Source of the DNA: Pseudomonadales bacterium
GTDB taxonomy: Bacteria > Pseudomonadota > Gammaproteobacteria > Pseudomonadales > UBA7434
DNA: 64,000 bases
Assembly: GCA_028223755.1 (NCBI GenBank)
Contig: JAOIUY010000012.1
Coordinates: 1-64,000 of the forward strand
Direction of reading: 5' to 3'
Shown: piece after piece, positions 17,411 through 28,427 of the stretch
How the letters are laid out: each line of letters starts with the position of its first letter
Numbering within the stretch: position 1 is the first letter of the stretch
Notes under the pieces: generated by a model
Seen by the model: only the letters and a program-made list of their open reading frames with translations
Database searches by the model: none
What the model was told of the DNA's origin: nothing
Position numbers and translations under genes: made by a program

Positions 17411-18814
17411 TTATTTTTTAGAATGATGTTTAATTAAACGACGACGTTTAGTTACCTGCCGCGCGGTTAATTTATTCTTTCTACCCGCATAAGGATTATA
17501 GCCGGTACGATACTCGATACGAATCGGTGTTCCGTAAAGACTCAACTTACGTCTAAAGGTTTTTTCTAAATAACGTGTGTAGTGCTTAGGTACTGACGTG
17601 GTTTGATTGCCATGAATAATAATAATCGGCGGATTTTGACCACCCGCATGCGCATAGCGTAACTTAATACGGCGACCTGCCACTAACGGCGGCGCATGAT
17701 CGAATACTGCCTTTTCTAATATCTTTGTTAACTCATTAGTCGATAACTTTTGTGTTGCCGCTTGATAAGCTATATCAACCGACTGATAAAGCTCACCTAC
17801 ACCCGTACCATGTAAAGCAGATATAAAACGTATTTCAGCAAAATCATTAAACGCTAAGCGGCGCTCAATCACTTCTTTAATTTTATCTTTATGCTCGCTA
17901 TCTAAACCATCCCACTTATTAATACTTATCACCAACGCACGGCCAGCATTAACAATATGGCTCATTAAATGCAAATCTTGATCAACTAAACCTTCTTGTG
18001 CATCAACAACCAATACCGTGACTTGCGCATCAGCAATGGCTTGTAAGGTTTTTAAAATTGAAAACTTTTCAACCGCTTCATCAATATTTTTACGTCTACG
18101 TACACCAGCAGTATCAATAAGCATATACGGCTTACTTTCGCCGCTTTTATCAACGCGCTCGTAATCAATATAAATACTGTCACGCGTAGTGCCTGGATGG
18201 TCATAGACCACTACCCTATCTTCGCCTAGCATGCGATTAACTAAGGTCGACTTACCTACGTTAGGACGGCCAACAATGGCTATGCGCGTACCACGATGCT
18301 GACTAATATCAACGTCATCAGTTTTTTCTGGAAAGCGCGTCGCTAAATCGTCAACCAACTGCCTAACACCTCTACCATGGGTAGCGGTAACAGGAAAAAT
18401 GCGATCAACACCTAAGGAATAAAATTCACCAGCGGCGTTTTCATCCATGCCATCAATTTTGTTAGCCACTAAAACAAATGATTTACCACGACGACGAATT
18501 TCTCTAACAATCGATTCATCGGCCGGCATTAAACCGGCTTTAGCATCCACCATTAAGACCACTTCATCGGCTTCATCAATAGCGGCTAACGATTGCTGCG
18601 CCATGGCTTCATCAATACCAATATCCAAGCCACTGAGGCCGCCGGTATCAATAACAATAAAGCGTGTTTCTTCTACCACCGCTTCGCCATATTTGCGATC
18701 ACGAGTTAAGCCTTCGTAGTCGGCAACAAGCGCATCCCGACTGCGAGTGAGTCGGTTGAAAAGAGTCGACTTTCCGACATTGGGTCGGCCGACAAGGGCG
18801 ATAACGGGTAACAT
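17411..18814 (-). CDS. der: Ribosome biogenesis GTPase Der (EngA)
   Basis: Der is a tandem GTPase needed for 50S ribosome assembly. The first G domain has [18 protein letters not shown] and NKID; the second (from about residue 175) has [18 protein letters not shown] and NKWD. The KH-like C-terminal domain ends in a basic tail. The 467 residues are within the normal range (E. coli 490). It is last of the hisS-yfgM-bamB-der series, a conserved gammaproteobacterial order, with a 159-bp gap from bamB that may hold its own promoter. Confidence 0.97.
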   Translation of the reverse strand: MLPVIALVGRPNVGKSTLFNRLTRSRDALVADYEGLTRDRKYGEAVVEETRFIVIDTGGLSGLDIGIDEAMAQQSLAAIDEADEVVLMVDAKAGLMPADESIVREIRRRGKSFVLVANKIDGMDENAAGEFYSLGVDRIFPVTATHGRGVRQLVDDLATRFPEKTDDVDISQHRGTRIAIVGRPNVGKSTLVNRMLGEDRVVVYDHPGTTRDSIYIDYERVDKSGESKPYMLIDTAGVRRRKNIDEAVEKFSILKTLQAIADAQVTVLVVDAQEGLVDQDLHLMSHIVNAGRALVISINKWDGLDSEHKDKIKEVIERRLAFNDFAEIRFISALHGTGVGELYQSVDIAYQAATQKLSTNELTKILEKAVFDHAPPLVAGRRIKLRYAHAGGQNPPIIIIHGNQTTSVPKHYTRYLEKTFRRKLSLYGTPIRIEYRTGYNPYAGRKNKLTARQVTKRRRLIKHHSKK

Positions 18815-18973
18815 AGAGTTGCCTGAACTTTAGTGTGATAAATGAGTTTGGTAAATTAAGGCTTAATAACGATCTAGCGTTAACTCTTAGCCTTTTATTG
18901 TTAAGACCTTGTTATTCGCTAACAAGATCTGTTTTTAAAACTGTGTAACGATGTTCTATATAAAAACGGCAGC

Positions 18974-20194
18974 TTATTTAGAGGCGACATTCTCGAGAGT
19001 ATAAGCTGCTAGCTTACCTTTATTGGAGTAAACATACAGCATATTATCCACTGCACGCATAGGCACTCTTACACCTGAACCATCAATTTTGGTACGGCCA
19101 ATAATACTGCCATCAATTTGCGACATAACATGGATATGACCATCATAATCGGCAACCACGAGAAAACCTGCAAAGACTACTGGCGCACTCAATTGACGAT
19201 TTAATAAAGCTGATTGCTCCCAGCGTTGCTCACCCGATTCGGCATCAACGGCAAAGAGTCGACTCTTTTCATCAACAACATAAATATTTTTAAAACCTTC
19301 GGCCACTTCGCGGTAACTCGAAGTATCAAAACGCCAAAGTGGTCGTCCATCGCGCTTTAAAAAGGCAAACAAGTTGCCATTAAAGCTGGCCGCAAAAATA
19401 CGATTTGACGAAACTAAAGGAGAAGCATCAATATCGACAATCCGATCAATCTCAGCCTGCCCTTTAGCAATCGCTACTGGCTTATCCCAAATAAGATTGC
19501 CGTTAGTAATATCAATGGCAACTAATTTACCTGTGGCAAAACCGGTATAGGCAATACCATTTTCAATAACGGGTGTCGCAGTACCTCTTAATGTCAGTAG
19601 CGGCGTATCGCTTGTATAAACCCACAGCTGTTCGCCACTTTCAGCAGCCATGCCTATTAAACGGCCATCATAGGTTTGTACAATCACAATACCGCGACTC
19701 GCCTGCGGTGCTGCTAATACTTCTCCGCGCACATCTTTACGCCACTGTTCAACACCGTCAGCGCTGCTTAACGCCACTACAACACCGTTAGAGGTAGCTA
19801 CAAGCACTAGCGATTCACCAACACCCACGCCAGCTGAAAGCGGTCCGAGCTTATTGCGCCAAGTTAACCCACCTTGTAATTGGTAACGAGATACCTCGCC
19901 TTTGATATTAGCCGCATAAACACTATCACTATCAAAACCCAATGTTAGGCGATCATAACGCTCACCCTGCCCTGGCCCCATATTGGCTGACCACTCCGAC
20001 TTAAGCTTGGCTTTAACATCAAATTTTTCGAGCGGTATCGGCTTACTTAATTCTTCATCGTCATCTTTTGAGCCACAGGCTGAAATCGATAACAGCACCA
20101 TTAATGCGCACAAAAGCACAGCCATTCGTTTGGCTGTTTTAGCCGGAACAAAGGGCGAAGCAACACGAGAAAGAAATAATAAAGATTGCGGCAA
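18974..20194 (-). CDS. bamB: Outer-membrane assembly lipoprotein BamB
   Basis: BamB is a lipoprotein subunit of the BAM complex that inserts beta-barrel proteins. A signal peptide ends in the lipobox LSISAC, and the rest is an eight-bladed PQQ-type propeller with repeated blades such as GLTWRNKLGPLSAG, GVEQWRKDVRGEVLAAPQ and GEQLWVYTSDTPLLTLRG. The start given is TTG at 20194, which has AGAGGG about 9 nt upstream; an in-frame ATG at 20125 would give a shorter, typical lipoprotein signal. It lies between yfgM and der as usual. Confidence 0.94.
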   Translation of the reverse strand: MPQSLLFLSRVASPFVPAKTAKRMAVLLCALMVLLSISACGSKDDDEELSKPIPLEKFDVKAKLKSEWSANMGPGQGERYDRLTLGFDSDSVYAANIKGEVSRYQLQGGLTWRNKLGPLSAGVGVGESLVLVATSNGVVVALSSADGVEQWRKDVRGEVLAAPQASRGIVIVQTYDGRLIGMAAESGEQLWVYTSDTPLLTLRGTATPVIENGIAYTGFATGKLVAIDITNGNLIWDKPVAIAKGQAEIDRIVDIDASPLVSSNRIFAASFNGNLFAFLKRDGRPLWRFDTSSYREVAEGFKNIYVVDEKSRLFAVDAESGEQRWEQSALLNRQLSAPVVFAGFLVVADYDGHIHVMSQIDGSIIGRTKIDGSGVRVPMRAVDNMLYVYSNKGKLAAYTLENVASK

Positions 20195-20266
20195 CGGTTT
20201 AACCCTCTTTATAGCGAGTCAAAAAGACTCGCTAAATTAAAAATAGTCGAACAAATTGATCTGAAG

Positions 20267-20926
20267 TTATAAAAAGCTTTTTGCGTAAGCTAATTTTAAA
20301 GCCAGCGTTTGTGGCGGCTGCATGGCTAATAGAGCAACTTCTGCTTCTGCAGCAGCATAAGCATCAACAGCGCCTTGATAATCCTCTTCATTGACCAAGA
20401 TGTCGCCTTTTAATTCCAAGAAAGCGTGGGTAAATGCTCCGGTATCTGTACGCGCAAGAACAGCCAGCGCCTCATCGGTTTTACTTTGCTGATGCAGCAC
20501 TTTAGCAAGGCGCAATTCAGTGACTAAGATCATTTCATGGGAAGGGTTATTCGCTAAAACCCAATTAAGCTCTTCTTCGGCGCTGACTAGATCGTCATCG
20601 TTAACCGCTTGACGCGCTTTTAGAAGCGCAGCAAAAAGACTGTAGCCGGAACCACTGTAATTATCTTTAAGCTCTTGAGCCATAAAGTCTACAGTAGCAA
20701 TTTTAATATCATCAGGATCGGCTTCGACTGCTGCAATCGCTTCTAACAGCTCTTGGTAGGCAAATGAAGCATTATCAATATTTGCTTGCTGGCTGTCTTG
20801 CCATGTGCGCCAACTAAAGACGACAGCCAATGCAACAGCAATACTGATTAAGGTCGATGAACCGTTTTCTTTCCACCATTTCTTTAAAACTTCAACTTGC
20901 TCTTCGTCTGTTCTATATTCGTTCAA
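20267..20926 (-). CDS. yfgM: YfgM-type TPR membrane protein
   Basis: YfgM is an ancillary SecYEG-associated protein. It has a short cytoplasmic N-terminus (TDEEQVEVLKKWWKENG), one membrane helix at about residues 23-40 and a periplasmic tetratricopeptide region. Length (219) and position between hisS and bamB match the family. It is thought to pass secreted proteins to periplasmic chaperones; that role is taken from E. coli. Confidence 0.92.
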   Translation of the reverse strand: MNEYRTDEEQVEVLKKWWKENGSSTLISIAVALAVVFSWRTWQDSQQANIDNASFAYQELLEAIAAVEADPDDIKIATVDFMAQELKDNYSGSGYSLFAALLKARQAVNDDDLVSAEEELNWVLANNPSHEMILVTELRLAKVLHQQSKTDEALAVLARTDTGAFTHAFLELKGDILVNEEDYQGAVDAYAAAEAEVALLAMQPPQTLALKLAYAKSFL

Positions 20927-20990
20927 GTTCGCTCTCCTAAACTCATCTTTCGATGATCAAATAAAATCTTAATGCTAACTGGGTTGACTA

Positions 20991-22265
20991 CTAACTCTTT
21001 AAGCCAGCTAATAAATTATCTAACGAGTCACCTATAGCGTATTGTGCTTGCTCGCCATTCTGCAAATCTTTAACGGTGACGCTTGCATTAGCTACTTCGT
21101 CTTCGCCAATCACAAATGCGTATCGCGCCCCACTTTTATCGGCCTTTTTAAACTGGCTCTTCATGCTAGTGGTTGCCAGATTATGCATAATTTTAAACTG
21201 CGGTTTGGCATTACGAAGCCGCTCTGCCAAATCAAACGCGAAACTTTGTAATGGGTCAGCAGCAACAATAAAATAAGCATCGGGCGCATCGCTACCCTTT
21301 AATGCTGCAAAAGCCTGCGCCTCTAATAATAAGTAGAGTCGCTCAACACCCATAGCAAAACCGATAGCAGGTATCGACTTACCGCCTAACTGCTCAACTA
21401 AGCCATCATAGCGACCACCACCGCATACTGTACCCTGAGCGCCTAAATCGTTACTCACCCACTCAAAAACAGTATCGTTGTAATAGTCTAAGCCGCGAAC
21501 TAACCGCGGGTTATGTTCGACCTTAACACCCTGATTTTGTAACAAGGCATTAAGCTGCTCAACACGCTGCAATGAGGCCTCAGATAAAAACCCTGCCATT
21601 TGTGGCGCGTCATTAAGTAATTTTTGTGTATCGCGATTTTTACTGTCGAGAATACGCATTGGGTTTAAATCTAAACGACGCAAACTATCCGCATCTAAAG
21701 ATTCTTTATGCGCCGACAAATAATCAACTAACGCTGCTTTATAGTTGGCGCGCGTTTCGCTATCACCAATGTTATTTAATTGTAGGCTAACGTTTTTATC
21801 TAAACCTAAGCGCGTCCAGAAACGTTGATTCAATAACAGCATCTCAGCTTCGACTTCAACGTCGGGATAACCAAAGACTTCTGCACCAATTTGATGGAAT
21901 TGTCGGTAACGGCCTTTTTGAGGTTTCTCATAACGGAACATAGGGCCGCCATACCAGAGTTTCTGTGGTGTATTCAGTAGGCCATTTTCAATCACGGCGC
22001 GCACACAGCCAGCTGTGCCTTCAGGTCTTAAAGCTAAGGATTCATCATTGCGATCGGGAAAGGTGTACATTTCTTTTTCGACAATATCAGTCACTTCACC
22101 GATAGAGCGATGAAAGAGTCGAGTGCTCTCGACCAGTGGCATACGAATCTCGCGATAGGCGTAGCTACTAAATACCTCTGCCACGGCTTGTTCTAGTCGC
22201 GACCAGTGCCCCGATTGATCCGGGGTGATATCGTGCATACCGCGAACGGCTTGAATTGTTTTCAA
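20991..22265 (-). CDS. hisS: Histidyl-tRNA synthetase
   Basis: HisS charges tRNA-His. The class II motifs are clear: motif 2 in FRYEKPQKGRYRQFHQIGAEVFG, the histidine-specific LVRGLDYYNDTVFE and CGGGRYDGL, and motif 3 in AIGFAMGVERLYLLLE. The C-terminal anticodon-binding domain follows. Its 424 residues match E. coli. In most relatives ispG lies directly upstream; here rodZ does, because ispG has moved. Confidence 0.97.
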   Translation of the reverse strand: MKTIQAVRGMHDITPDQSGHWSRLEQAVAEVFSSYAYREIRMPLVESTRLFHRSIGEVTDIVEKEMYTFPDRNDESLALRPEGTAGCVRAVIENGLLNTPQKLWYGGPMFRYEKPQKGRYRQFHQIGAEVFGYPDVEVEAEMLLLNQRFWTRLGLDKNVSLQLNNIGDSETRANYKAALVDYLSAHKESLDADSLRRLDLNPMRILDSKNRDTQKLLNDAPQMAGFLSEASLQRVEQLNALLQNQGVKVEHNPRLVRGLDYYNDTVFEWVSNDLGAQGTVCGGGRYDGLVEQLGGKSIPAIGFAMGVERLYLLLEAQAFAALKGSDAPDAYFIVAADPLQSFAFDLAERLRNAKPQFKIMHNLATTSMKSQFKKADKSGARYAFVIGEDEVANASVTVKDLQNGEQAQYAIGDSLDNLLAGLKS

Positions 22266-22342
22266 TGAATAACCCTGACCTGCTTAAAATACTAACGGTT
22301 AACTCGTTAACCCTATCTTGTTTTTTTGATGTATTGCGCGTT

Positions 22343-23314
22343 TTATCCGCTACCTAATACAAAACGAGCACTATTATCGTCTCGATAGTCCTTAATAGCA
22401 AAAGGCGAGCCGTTTAACTCTAATGTTAATCCTGGCGCGTTACCTAAATGCAATTTGAATGGCAAATCACCACTCACCTCAATCTTTTTGCCTGCACGGG
22501 CTAAATCGCGGAATAATCGAACACCAGCTGCATCACTAATATCTACCCAGCTATCTTCAGTAACCCTAATCACGAGACGATCCTGCGATTGATACTGGGA
22601 AACCATAGCTTCTGCGCTTGTATTTGAAGCGCTTTCGGTGGCAACGTCCAATGGTAACTGCTCTCTATCATTAATTGATGCTCTGCCTTCTTCAGCTTCA
22701 GATACCTCTACTACAGCAATCTCATCGGGCGAGCTATTCTCTTCTGTGAGGATGTCTTGGGTTTGTGAACTAACGGCAACAGAAGCCAGCTGACCTAATG
22801 GCGCAGGCTGCATATCAATGGCAAGTATCGGCACTTCAGTGTCAATTTGCTGAACAACCGCATCCCCTTTAGAGGAATAAGCCCATGCGAATACGATAAT
22901 ACATAGCAATGGCACAATCGCTACAGCCGCCACTCGCCAAACTGTTGGACGAGCAGCAATACCCGGCCCAGTCGTCAATACTGAATGCGCGGTATCACCG
23001 GCCAATATGGTCTCGGCAGCACTTGCATTGGCCGTCGCATCACGCACGACGGTTTCAGCCACACCGTATTCAGCTAACAATTGCTCTAAATCTAAATCCA
23101 GACGCTCAGCACAGGTGCGTAAATAACCAACAACAAATAACTTAGCCGGCAGACGATCAACTTGATGATTTTCGAGTGCAGCGAGATGCCGTTTAGGAAT
23201 GCGCGTCTGCGCTGATAAATCAGCTAGCGATAATCCCAACTGTGCGCGCGCTCGGCCTAGCTGTCCGGCTTCGATAGCGGCGACTGCATCTGCTGTGACT
23301 TCACTCTCACTCAT
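22343..23314 (-). CDS. rodZ: Cytoskeletal protein RodZ
   Basis: RodZ links MreB to the elongation machinery and keeps rod shape. The cytoplasmic part has a Cro-type helix-turn-helix (LGLSLADLSAQTRIPKRHLA, about residues 27-46). A membrane helix (about 127-145) and an acidic periplasmic linker follow, and the C-terminal DUF4115 domain has SWVDISDAAGVRLF and LHLGNAPGLTLELNG. The start lies 1 nt after the pilW stop, which suggests translational coupling. Confidence 0.93.
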   Translation of the reverse strand: MSESEVTADAVAAIEAGQLGRARAQLGLSLADLSAQTRIPKRHLAALENHQVDRLPAKLFVVGYLRTCAERLDLDLEQLLAEYGVAETVVRDATANASAAETILAGDTAHSVLTTGPGIAARPTVWRVAAVAIVPLLCIIVFAWAYSSKGDAVVQQIDTEVPILAIDMQPAPLGQLASVAVSSQTQDILTEENSSPDEIAVVEVSEAEEGRASINDREQLPLDVATESASNTSAEAMVSQYQSQDRLVIRVTEDSWVDISDAAGVRLFRDLARAGKKIEVSGDLPFKLHLGNAPGLTLELNGSPFAIKDYRDDNSARFVLGSG

Positions 23315-23315
23315 A

Positions 23316-24110
23316 TTATTGACGACTTAAGTAACTTTGGTATTCGCGAGAATCGGGATAGAGGTTTTTTAGCGCTAAAGCGTAACTGGCTTCGGCGTTG
23401 GCATCATTTAATTCGCGTGCCAATTCAATACCCAGAAGAAGTAATTCTGCATCAGGGCGTGCAACGACTTTACGATAATTTTGAAAGTAACGCCAAGCAC
23501 TAGAAAAGTTTTCAGCTTGGTAATTCATCACCGACAATTCACGCAGCACGCGTCTATTGCGTGGATTCAATATCAGCGCTCGCTCAAATGAACGCTGCGC
23601 GTTGGCCACTTGTGATAACTGTTGCTGACATAAACCCAGCATCACTAATGCCGACTCACGCTTATCATAAAACGAATCTTCAACAATGGCTTGTAACTGC
23701 TTTTCTGCTTCGGAAAAACGTTTTTGCTGATATAAAAAAATCGCGTAGTTAAAACGAAAACGTGATTCTCCTTCACCAAAATCAATCGCTTTTTGATAGT
23801 GCGACTCAGCCAACTCATATTCGTTACTATGCTGAAACGTTAGTGCGAGTGCATCGTGAACGTCAGCGGACTTAGGATCAATTTCGTAGGCAGTTTTTAA
23901 ATGACGACGAGCCGCTTCAAAATTACGACTCAGTAAATACTGTTTGGCAGCGGCAACACGTGTGGTAATTGCCTCTTCGGTACTCACCTCTTTATTAAAA
24001 CCACCGCGCTGCGTTGTCACACAGGCTGCTAGTGTTAATGACAAAAATACGGTGAGCAATACGCGGAATAATCGCGCACTTAAAAATACGAGGGGGTTTA
24101 ACTCTGACAT
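23316..24110 (-). CDS. pilW: Type IV pilus biogenesis lipoprotein PilW/PilF
   Basis: This is the pilotin-type TPR lipoprotein that helps assemble the PilQ secretin. It has a signal peptide with lipobox LAAC (about residue 30) and several TPR units (RRHLKTAYEIDPKSADVHDA, ESHYQKAIDFGEGESRFRFN, QRSFERALILNPRNRRVLRE). The ATG directly abuts the rlmN stop codon. Position between rlmN and rodZ is conserved. Symbols pilF and pilW are both used for this family. Confidence 0.92.
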   Translation of the reverse strand: MSELNPLVFLSARLFRVLLTVFLSLTLAACVTTQRGGFNKEVSTEEAITTRVAAAKQYLLSRNFEAARRHLKTAYEIDPKSADVHDALALTFQHSNEYELAESHYQKAIDFGEGESRFRFNYAIFLYQQKRFSEAEKQLQAIVEDSFYDKRESALVMLGLCQQQLSQVANAQRSFERALILNPRNRRVLRELSVMNYQAENFSSAWRYFQNYRKVVARPDAELLLLGIELARELNDANAEASYALALKNLYPDSREYQSYLSRQ

Positions 24111-25328
24111 TTATTCAGCACCTCCAACAATACGGACGGGTTGTTCATCACTAATAGCTTGCGCATTAACATAGCGCTCATTGCGTCGCGTGCGATCAGC
24201 CACTTGACCAACCAGCTGACCACAAGCCGCATCAATATCATCGCCTCGCGTGGTGCGAATCGGCGCAATAAAACCGGCTTCATTTAAAATACGTTGAAAC
24301 GCTTTAACCCGATTGTTACTTGGCCGCTGATAATCCGAGAGCGGGAACGGGTTAAACGGTATTAAATTAATCTTACAAGGTACATCTCTTAACAACTCAA
24401 CTAATTCATGCGCCAATGGCTGTGAATCATTGATCTTATCTATCAGTGTATACTCGATGGTGATAACACGCTTATTATCCGATAAACCATTGATATAACG
24501 CAGACTAGAATCCAACAACATGGCAATTGGATACTTTTTATTAATCGGTACGAGCTGACTTCGCAATTCATCATTGGGCGCATGCAGCGAGATTGCCAAC
24601 GAACAGTCGCTAACCTCCCCCAATTTATCGAGCATAGGAACTACGCCAGAAGTACTGAGTGTTACACGACGCTTAGATAAGCCAAAGGCGAGATCGTCCA
24701 TCATAAGAGACATAGAGTCGACGACATTATCGAAGTTCATTAATGGCTCGCCCATACCCATCATCACCACATTGGTAACGCGGCGCTCGACACCATCTTC
24801 GCTTACTAAAGTCTCTTTTATTTCGCGTTTTTGCTGAGCTTCAAAGCCATTAAAAGATTTAACGGCTAACCATACCTGACCAATAATTTCGGCAGCGGTT
24901 AAGTCGTTTTGAAAGCCCTGCTTTCCAGTTGAGCAAAAACTGCAATCCAAACTACAGCCAACCTGTGAAGAAACACAGAGTGTCCCGCGGCCTTTTTCAG
25001 GGATGTAAACGGTTTCAATACAACCGCCATTATGAACGCGTAGCACCCATTTGCGAGTACCATCGACTGAATCTTCTTGACTGACAATTTCAGGGGCGCG
25101 GATTTCGGCAAGACGACTCAGCTTTTCACGCAGCGCCTTACTCAAGTCTGTCATCACTGCAAAGTCATCGATGCCGCAGTGATGAATCCACTTCATCAAT
25201 TGTTTAGCACGAAACGGCTTTTCACCTAACGACTGCATATAGTCAATTAAGCGAGCTTGCGTCATACCCAGTAAATTAACTTTACTGAGTACAGGTGTGG
25301 CGCTTGGCTTTTCCGTTTCGTTACTCAT
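24111..25328 (-). CDS. rlmN: 23S rRNA A2503/tRNA A37 C2-methyltransferase RlmN
   Basis: RlmN is a radical-SAM enzyme that methylates C2 of A2503 in 23S rRNA and A37 in some tRNAs. The cluster motif [11 protein letters not shown] (CxxxCxxC), the substrate motif [20 protein letters not shown] and the C-terminal catalytic cysteine in DIDAACGQL are present. Its 405 residues are slightly longer than E. coli RlmN (384) because of an N-terminal extension. It is followed by pilW with no gap. Confidence 0.96.
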   Translation of the reverse strand: MSNETEKPSATPVLSKVNLLGMTQARLIDYMQSLGEKPFRAKQLMKWIHHCGIDDFAVMTDLSKALREKLSRLAEIRAPEIVSQEDSVDGTRKWVLRVHNGGCIETVYIPEKGRGTLCVSSQVGCSLDCSFCSTGKQGFQNDLTAAEIIGQVWLAVKSFNGFEAQQKREIKETLVSEDGVERRVTNVVMMGMGEPLMNFDNVVDSMSLMMDDLAFGLSKRRVTLSTSGVVPMLDKLGEVSDCSLAISLHAPNDELRSQLVPINKKYPIAMLLDSSLRYINGLSDNKRVITIEYTLIDKINDSQPLAHELVELLRDVPCKINLIPFNPFPLSDYQRPSNNRVKAFQRILNEAGFIAPIRTTRGDDIDAACGQLVGQVADRTRRNERYVNAQAISDEQPVRIVGGAE

Positions 25329-25392
25329 GACATTAATTTGTCGCTAGTAATACTAATTAGTTTTACTGTTAGTTAAAAAATTTGCTGCCAAC

Positions 25393-25818
25393 TTAGCGTG
25401 GGCAAATTTCATCGTCAGCAAAAAAGTAGTCAATTTCTCGCGCTGCTGATTCAGGTGAATCAGAACCGTGAACGGCATTCGCATCAATTGAATTAGCGAA
25501 GTCTGCACGAATCGTTCCGGCATCCGCTTCTTGTGGGTTAGTTGCACCCATTAACTCACGATTTAAGGCAACGGCATTTTCACCTTCAAGCACTTGCACC
25601 ATCACTGGACCTGAAGTCATAAAATCAACGAGGTCATTGTAGAAAGGACGACCTTCGTGCTCGGCATAAAAACCACCGGCTTTTTCGCGGCTTAAATGTA
25701 ACATTTTAGAACCAACAATATTTAAGCCTGCTTTTTCAAAACGTGCATAAATTTCGCCAATAACATTTTTAGCCACTGCATCAGGTTTAACAATAGAAAA
25801 GGTGCGTTCAACGCCCAT
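25393..25818 (-). CDS. ndk: Nucleoside diphosphate kinase
   Basis: Ndk equilibrates nucleoside triphosphate pools through a phosphohistidine. The 141-residue protein starts [15 protein letters not shown] and has the active-site [12 protein letters not shown]. It precedes rlmN, as in Pseudomonas relatives. The 257 bp upstream to ispG hold no gene that I can see. Confidence 0.97.
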   Translation of the reverse strand: MGVERTFSIVKPDAVAKNVIGEIYARFEKAGLNIVGSKMLHLSREKAGGFYAEHEGRPFYNDLVDFMTSGPVMVQVLEGENAVALNRELMGATNPQEADAGTIRADFANSIDANAVHGSDSPESAAREIDYFFADDEICPR

Positions 25819-26075
25819 GGGTGAATCTCCGTTTTAACTAGTAATTTCAAAGGGTTATAAGACTAACCAGCACTCACCGACAGCAAGTGTTTATTGCTGG
25901 GCCTATGAAGATTAGTAAAGTCGGCGGATTATAGAGATTAAGCCGCCTGATCGCAATTGAAAGACCACCTAAACGAGAGGGGGAAACTGTATTTAATTCA
26001 GAGTGTTACAAAGAAAAGTGCATAAATGCTGTAAAACGCTAAGACCAACTCTACCGCGGCAGACAAAGCCTCAAC

Positions 26076-27314
26076 TTATGACGAATAATGGGCAACAACA
26101 TAGTCTTCTACCAAAGCTTGAAACTCTTCTGCAATATGGTCGCCCTTTAAAGTCACATCTTTCTCGCCATCAATATAAACCGGCGCAACAGGACGCTCAC
26201 CCGTGCCGGGCAGGCTAATACCGATGTTGGCATGCTTGCTTTCACCGGGACCATTCACCACGCAACCCATAACAGCCACGCTCATATTTTCAACGCCAGG
26301 ATGCTTATCACGCCAAACAGGCATTTGGTTGCGTAAATAACTTTGAATATCTTCAGCGAGCTGCTGAAAGTAAGTGCTTGTGGTTCGGCCACAACCGGGA
26401 CAGGCAATGACCATTGGCGTAAATGCACGCAAACCCATGGTCTGCAAAATCTCTTGCGCCACTTGTACTTCTTTAACACGACTACCACCCGGCTCAGGTG
26501 TTAGAGAAATCCGAATGGTGTCGCCAATATTATCTTGCAACAAAAGCGACAAAGCCGCTGTTGATGCCACAATACCTTTTGAACCCATGCCCGCTTCAGT
26601 TAAACCTAAATGCAAAGCATATTCGCTTTCTGCAGCTAAGCGACGATAAATAGTGACGAGGTCTTGGACATGACTGGTTTTACAAGAAAGAATGATTTTA
26701 TCGCGCGCGAGACCCACTTCCTCGGCTAGCACTGCACTTTCAAGCGCCGACTGAATAACGGCGTCTTGCATAATAACCTGTAAATCACGTGGTTCTGCAT
26801 GCTTAGCGTTTTCATCGAGTAGACGCGCTAGTAATGCTTGATCAAGGCTGCCCCAGTTAACACCAATACGTACGGGCTTATCATAGCGACAAGCAATTTC
26901 AATCATTTCACTAAACTGCGCATCTTTTTTTGCACCGCGACCCACATTACCAGGGTTGATACGATATTTATCTAACGCTTCTGCACAGGCTGGGTTATCA
27001 GACAGTAATTTATGGCCATTAAAATGGAAGTCGCCAACCAGCGGCACAGCGATGTTTCTAATTTGCAGTCGCTCTTTGATATGTGGGACAGCAGCCGCTG
27101 ACTCATCATTATTGACAGTGATGCGCACTAGCTCAGAGCCCGCCTCTGCCAGCTCAATAATTTGTTGCGCCGTGGCATCGATATTAGCAGTATCGGTGTT
27201 CGTCATAGACTGCACCACGACTGGCGAATCGCCACCCACAATAACATTACCGACTTTAACGGCGTGGCGCTTGCGAGCAGAGGTAAATGCGGCGGCGCGA
27301 GGAACCAATGACAT
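26076..27314 (-). CDS. ispG: (E)-4-hydroxy-3-methylbut-2-enyl-diphosphate synthase IspG
   Basis: IspG is the [4Fe-4S] enzyme of the penultimate MEP isoprenoid step. The N-terminal TIM-barrel carries [17 protein letters not shown] and [11 protein letters not shown]; the cluster ligands are in CPGCGRTT and [10 protein letters not shown]. The ATG at 27314 has AGGA 6 nt upstream and gives 412 residues; the in-frame ATG at 27329 has no such site. In most gammaproteobacteria ispG sits between rodZ and hisS; here it lies between the isc operon end and ndk. Confidence 0.96.
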   Translation of the reverse strand: MSLVPRAAAFTSARKRHAVKVGNVIVGGDSPVVVQSMTNTDTANIDATAQQIIELAEAGSELVRITVNNDESAAAVPHIKERLQIRNIAVPLVGDFHFNGHKLLSDNPACAEALDKYRINPGNVGRGAKKDAQFSEMIEIACRYDKPVRIGVNWGSLDQALLARLLDENAKHAEPRDLQVIMQDAVIQSALESAVLAEEVGLARDKIILSCKTSHVQDLVTIYRRLAAESEYALHLGLTEAGMGSKGIVASTAALSLLLQDNIGDTIRISLTPEPGGSRVKEVQVAQEILQTMGLRAFTPMVIACPGCGRTTSTYFQQLAEDIQSYLRNQMPVWRDKHPGVENMSVAVMGCVVNGPGESKHANIGISLPGTGERPVAPVYIDGEKDVTLKGDHIAEEFQALVEDYVVAHYSS

Positions 27315-27453
27315 AAGAAATCCTATCAACAGCGTTGATGCTTATCAGTTTGAGGAGGAGTTTAGCGTAGCTAGCTTTATTGAACCAGACAAAATTTTAA
27401 GCTGCTAAAGCTATCAGCTAATAGACAGTGAGCTCGCTAAAAAAAACAAATAC

Positions 27454-27744
27454 TTATTCTGTAGGCGCTTTAATCGCTGGTTTAGCCACTTCGTCATCAG
27501 GCGACTTAACAGATTTAAAACTAAGGCGGCGCTTACACCACTGCCAAGCATTTTTACACCAATCAATAATTTCTTTACCCAGCAATGGCACAGCAAGCCA
27601 CCATGCTATTTCAGCGAAAATAATAATACCGCCGACCCAACTGGCTTTTTGAACCGTCGACAAGGGTAAAAAGGGAATGACGGGGACCACCAACCAAGCA
27701 ATACAAGAAATAGCTAATAAAATATAACCGAGAAGTTTACGCAA
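27454..27744 (-). CDS. Small two-helix membrane protein
   Basis: The 96-residue protein has two hydrophobic segments (LLGYILLAISCIAWLVVPVI and SWVGGIIIFAEIAWWLAVPL) joined by the short turn PFLPLSTVQKA, then a basic, Trp-rich stretch and a charged tail. I recall similar small proteins annotated only as having a 'transporter suffix domain'; no function is known to me. It lies between ispG and iscX in the same direction. Confidence 0.7.
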   Translation of the reverse strand: MRKLLGYILLAISCIAWLVVPVIPFLPLSTVQKASWVGGIIIFAEIAWWLAVPLLGKEIIDWCKNAWQWCKRRLSFKSVKSPDDEVAKPAIKAPTE

Positions 27745-27795
27745 AATATAATACTCTTATTATTATCGCTAATGACGAAAACAAGAAGGAGCGTG

Positions 27796-27990
27796 CTAAG
27801 AAGCCTCTTCCATCCACGCCATTTGAATGCCTTCAAGGATTTTTTCGCCGCAGCGATCGGCATCATCTTCAAAGCCTTCTAACGCTAGCACCCAATTACG
27901 CAAATCAACAAAGTTGACGTATTGCGGATCAACATCGGGGTGAGCTTCGTAAAGCTCAATAGCAATATCATTTACATCAGTCCAACGCAT
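27796..27990 (-). CDS. iscX: Fe-S assembly protein IscX
   Basis: This is a 64-residue acidic protein of the IscX (YfhJ) family, which binds IscS and iron and tunes cluster assembly. MRWTDVNDIAIELYEAHPDV and DPQYVNFVDLRNWVLAL match the family throughout. It is the distal gene of the isc operon. Confidence 0.95.
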   Translation of the reverse strand: MRWTDVNDIAIELYEAHPDVDPQYVNFVDLRNWVLALEGFEDDADRCGEKILEGIQMAWMEEAS

Positions 27991-28042
27991 GGGTCACTCT
28001 CTACTTGTTGTTGTTTAAATTGCTGCTGTTTAAACGCTTCAA

Positions 28043-28384
28043 TTATTCACGCGCATGGTTAATCGTGTATTTTGGAATTTCAACGACCAAGTCTTCATCG
28101 GTCACTAAAGCCTGACAACTTAAACGACTCTCAGGCTCAAGGCCCCAAGCTTTATCCAAGTAATCTTCTTCGAGCTCATCAGCTTCACTCAGCGAATCAA
28201 AGCCTTCGCGTACCACAATATGGCAGGTTGTACAGGCACAAGATTTTTCGCAGGCATGATCTATATCGATATGATTACGCAACAACGCATCACAAACACT
28301 TTCACCCGTTTTCGCTTCTACAGCTGCGCCGTCGGGGGCAATTTCCGCATGAGGTAGAACAATTATTTGCGGCATATGAGACAA
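28043..28384 (-). CDS. fdx: Isc [2Fe-2S] ferredoxin Fdx
   Basis: This adrenodoxin-type ferredoxin provides electrons for cluster assembly. The ligand pattern is seen in CEKSCACTTC plus the distal SRLSCQALV cysteine. The 113 residues match E. coli Fdx (111). It lies between hscA and iscX. Confidence 0.96.
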   Translation of the reverse strand: MSHMPQIIVLPHAEIAPDGAAVEAKTGESVCDALLRNHIDIDHACEKSCACTTCHIVVREGFDSLSEADELEEDYLDKAWGLEPESRLSCQALVTDEDLVVEIPKYTINHARE

Positions 28385-28427
28385 GCTCCAATATCGTTAT
28401 TAAAAGTCATTAAATTCATAAAAGTGA

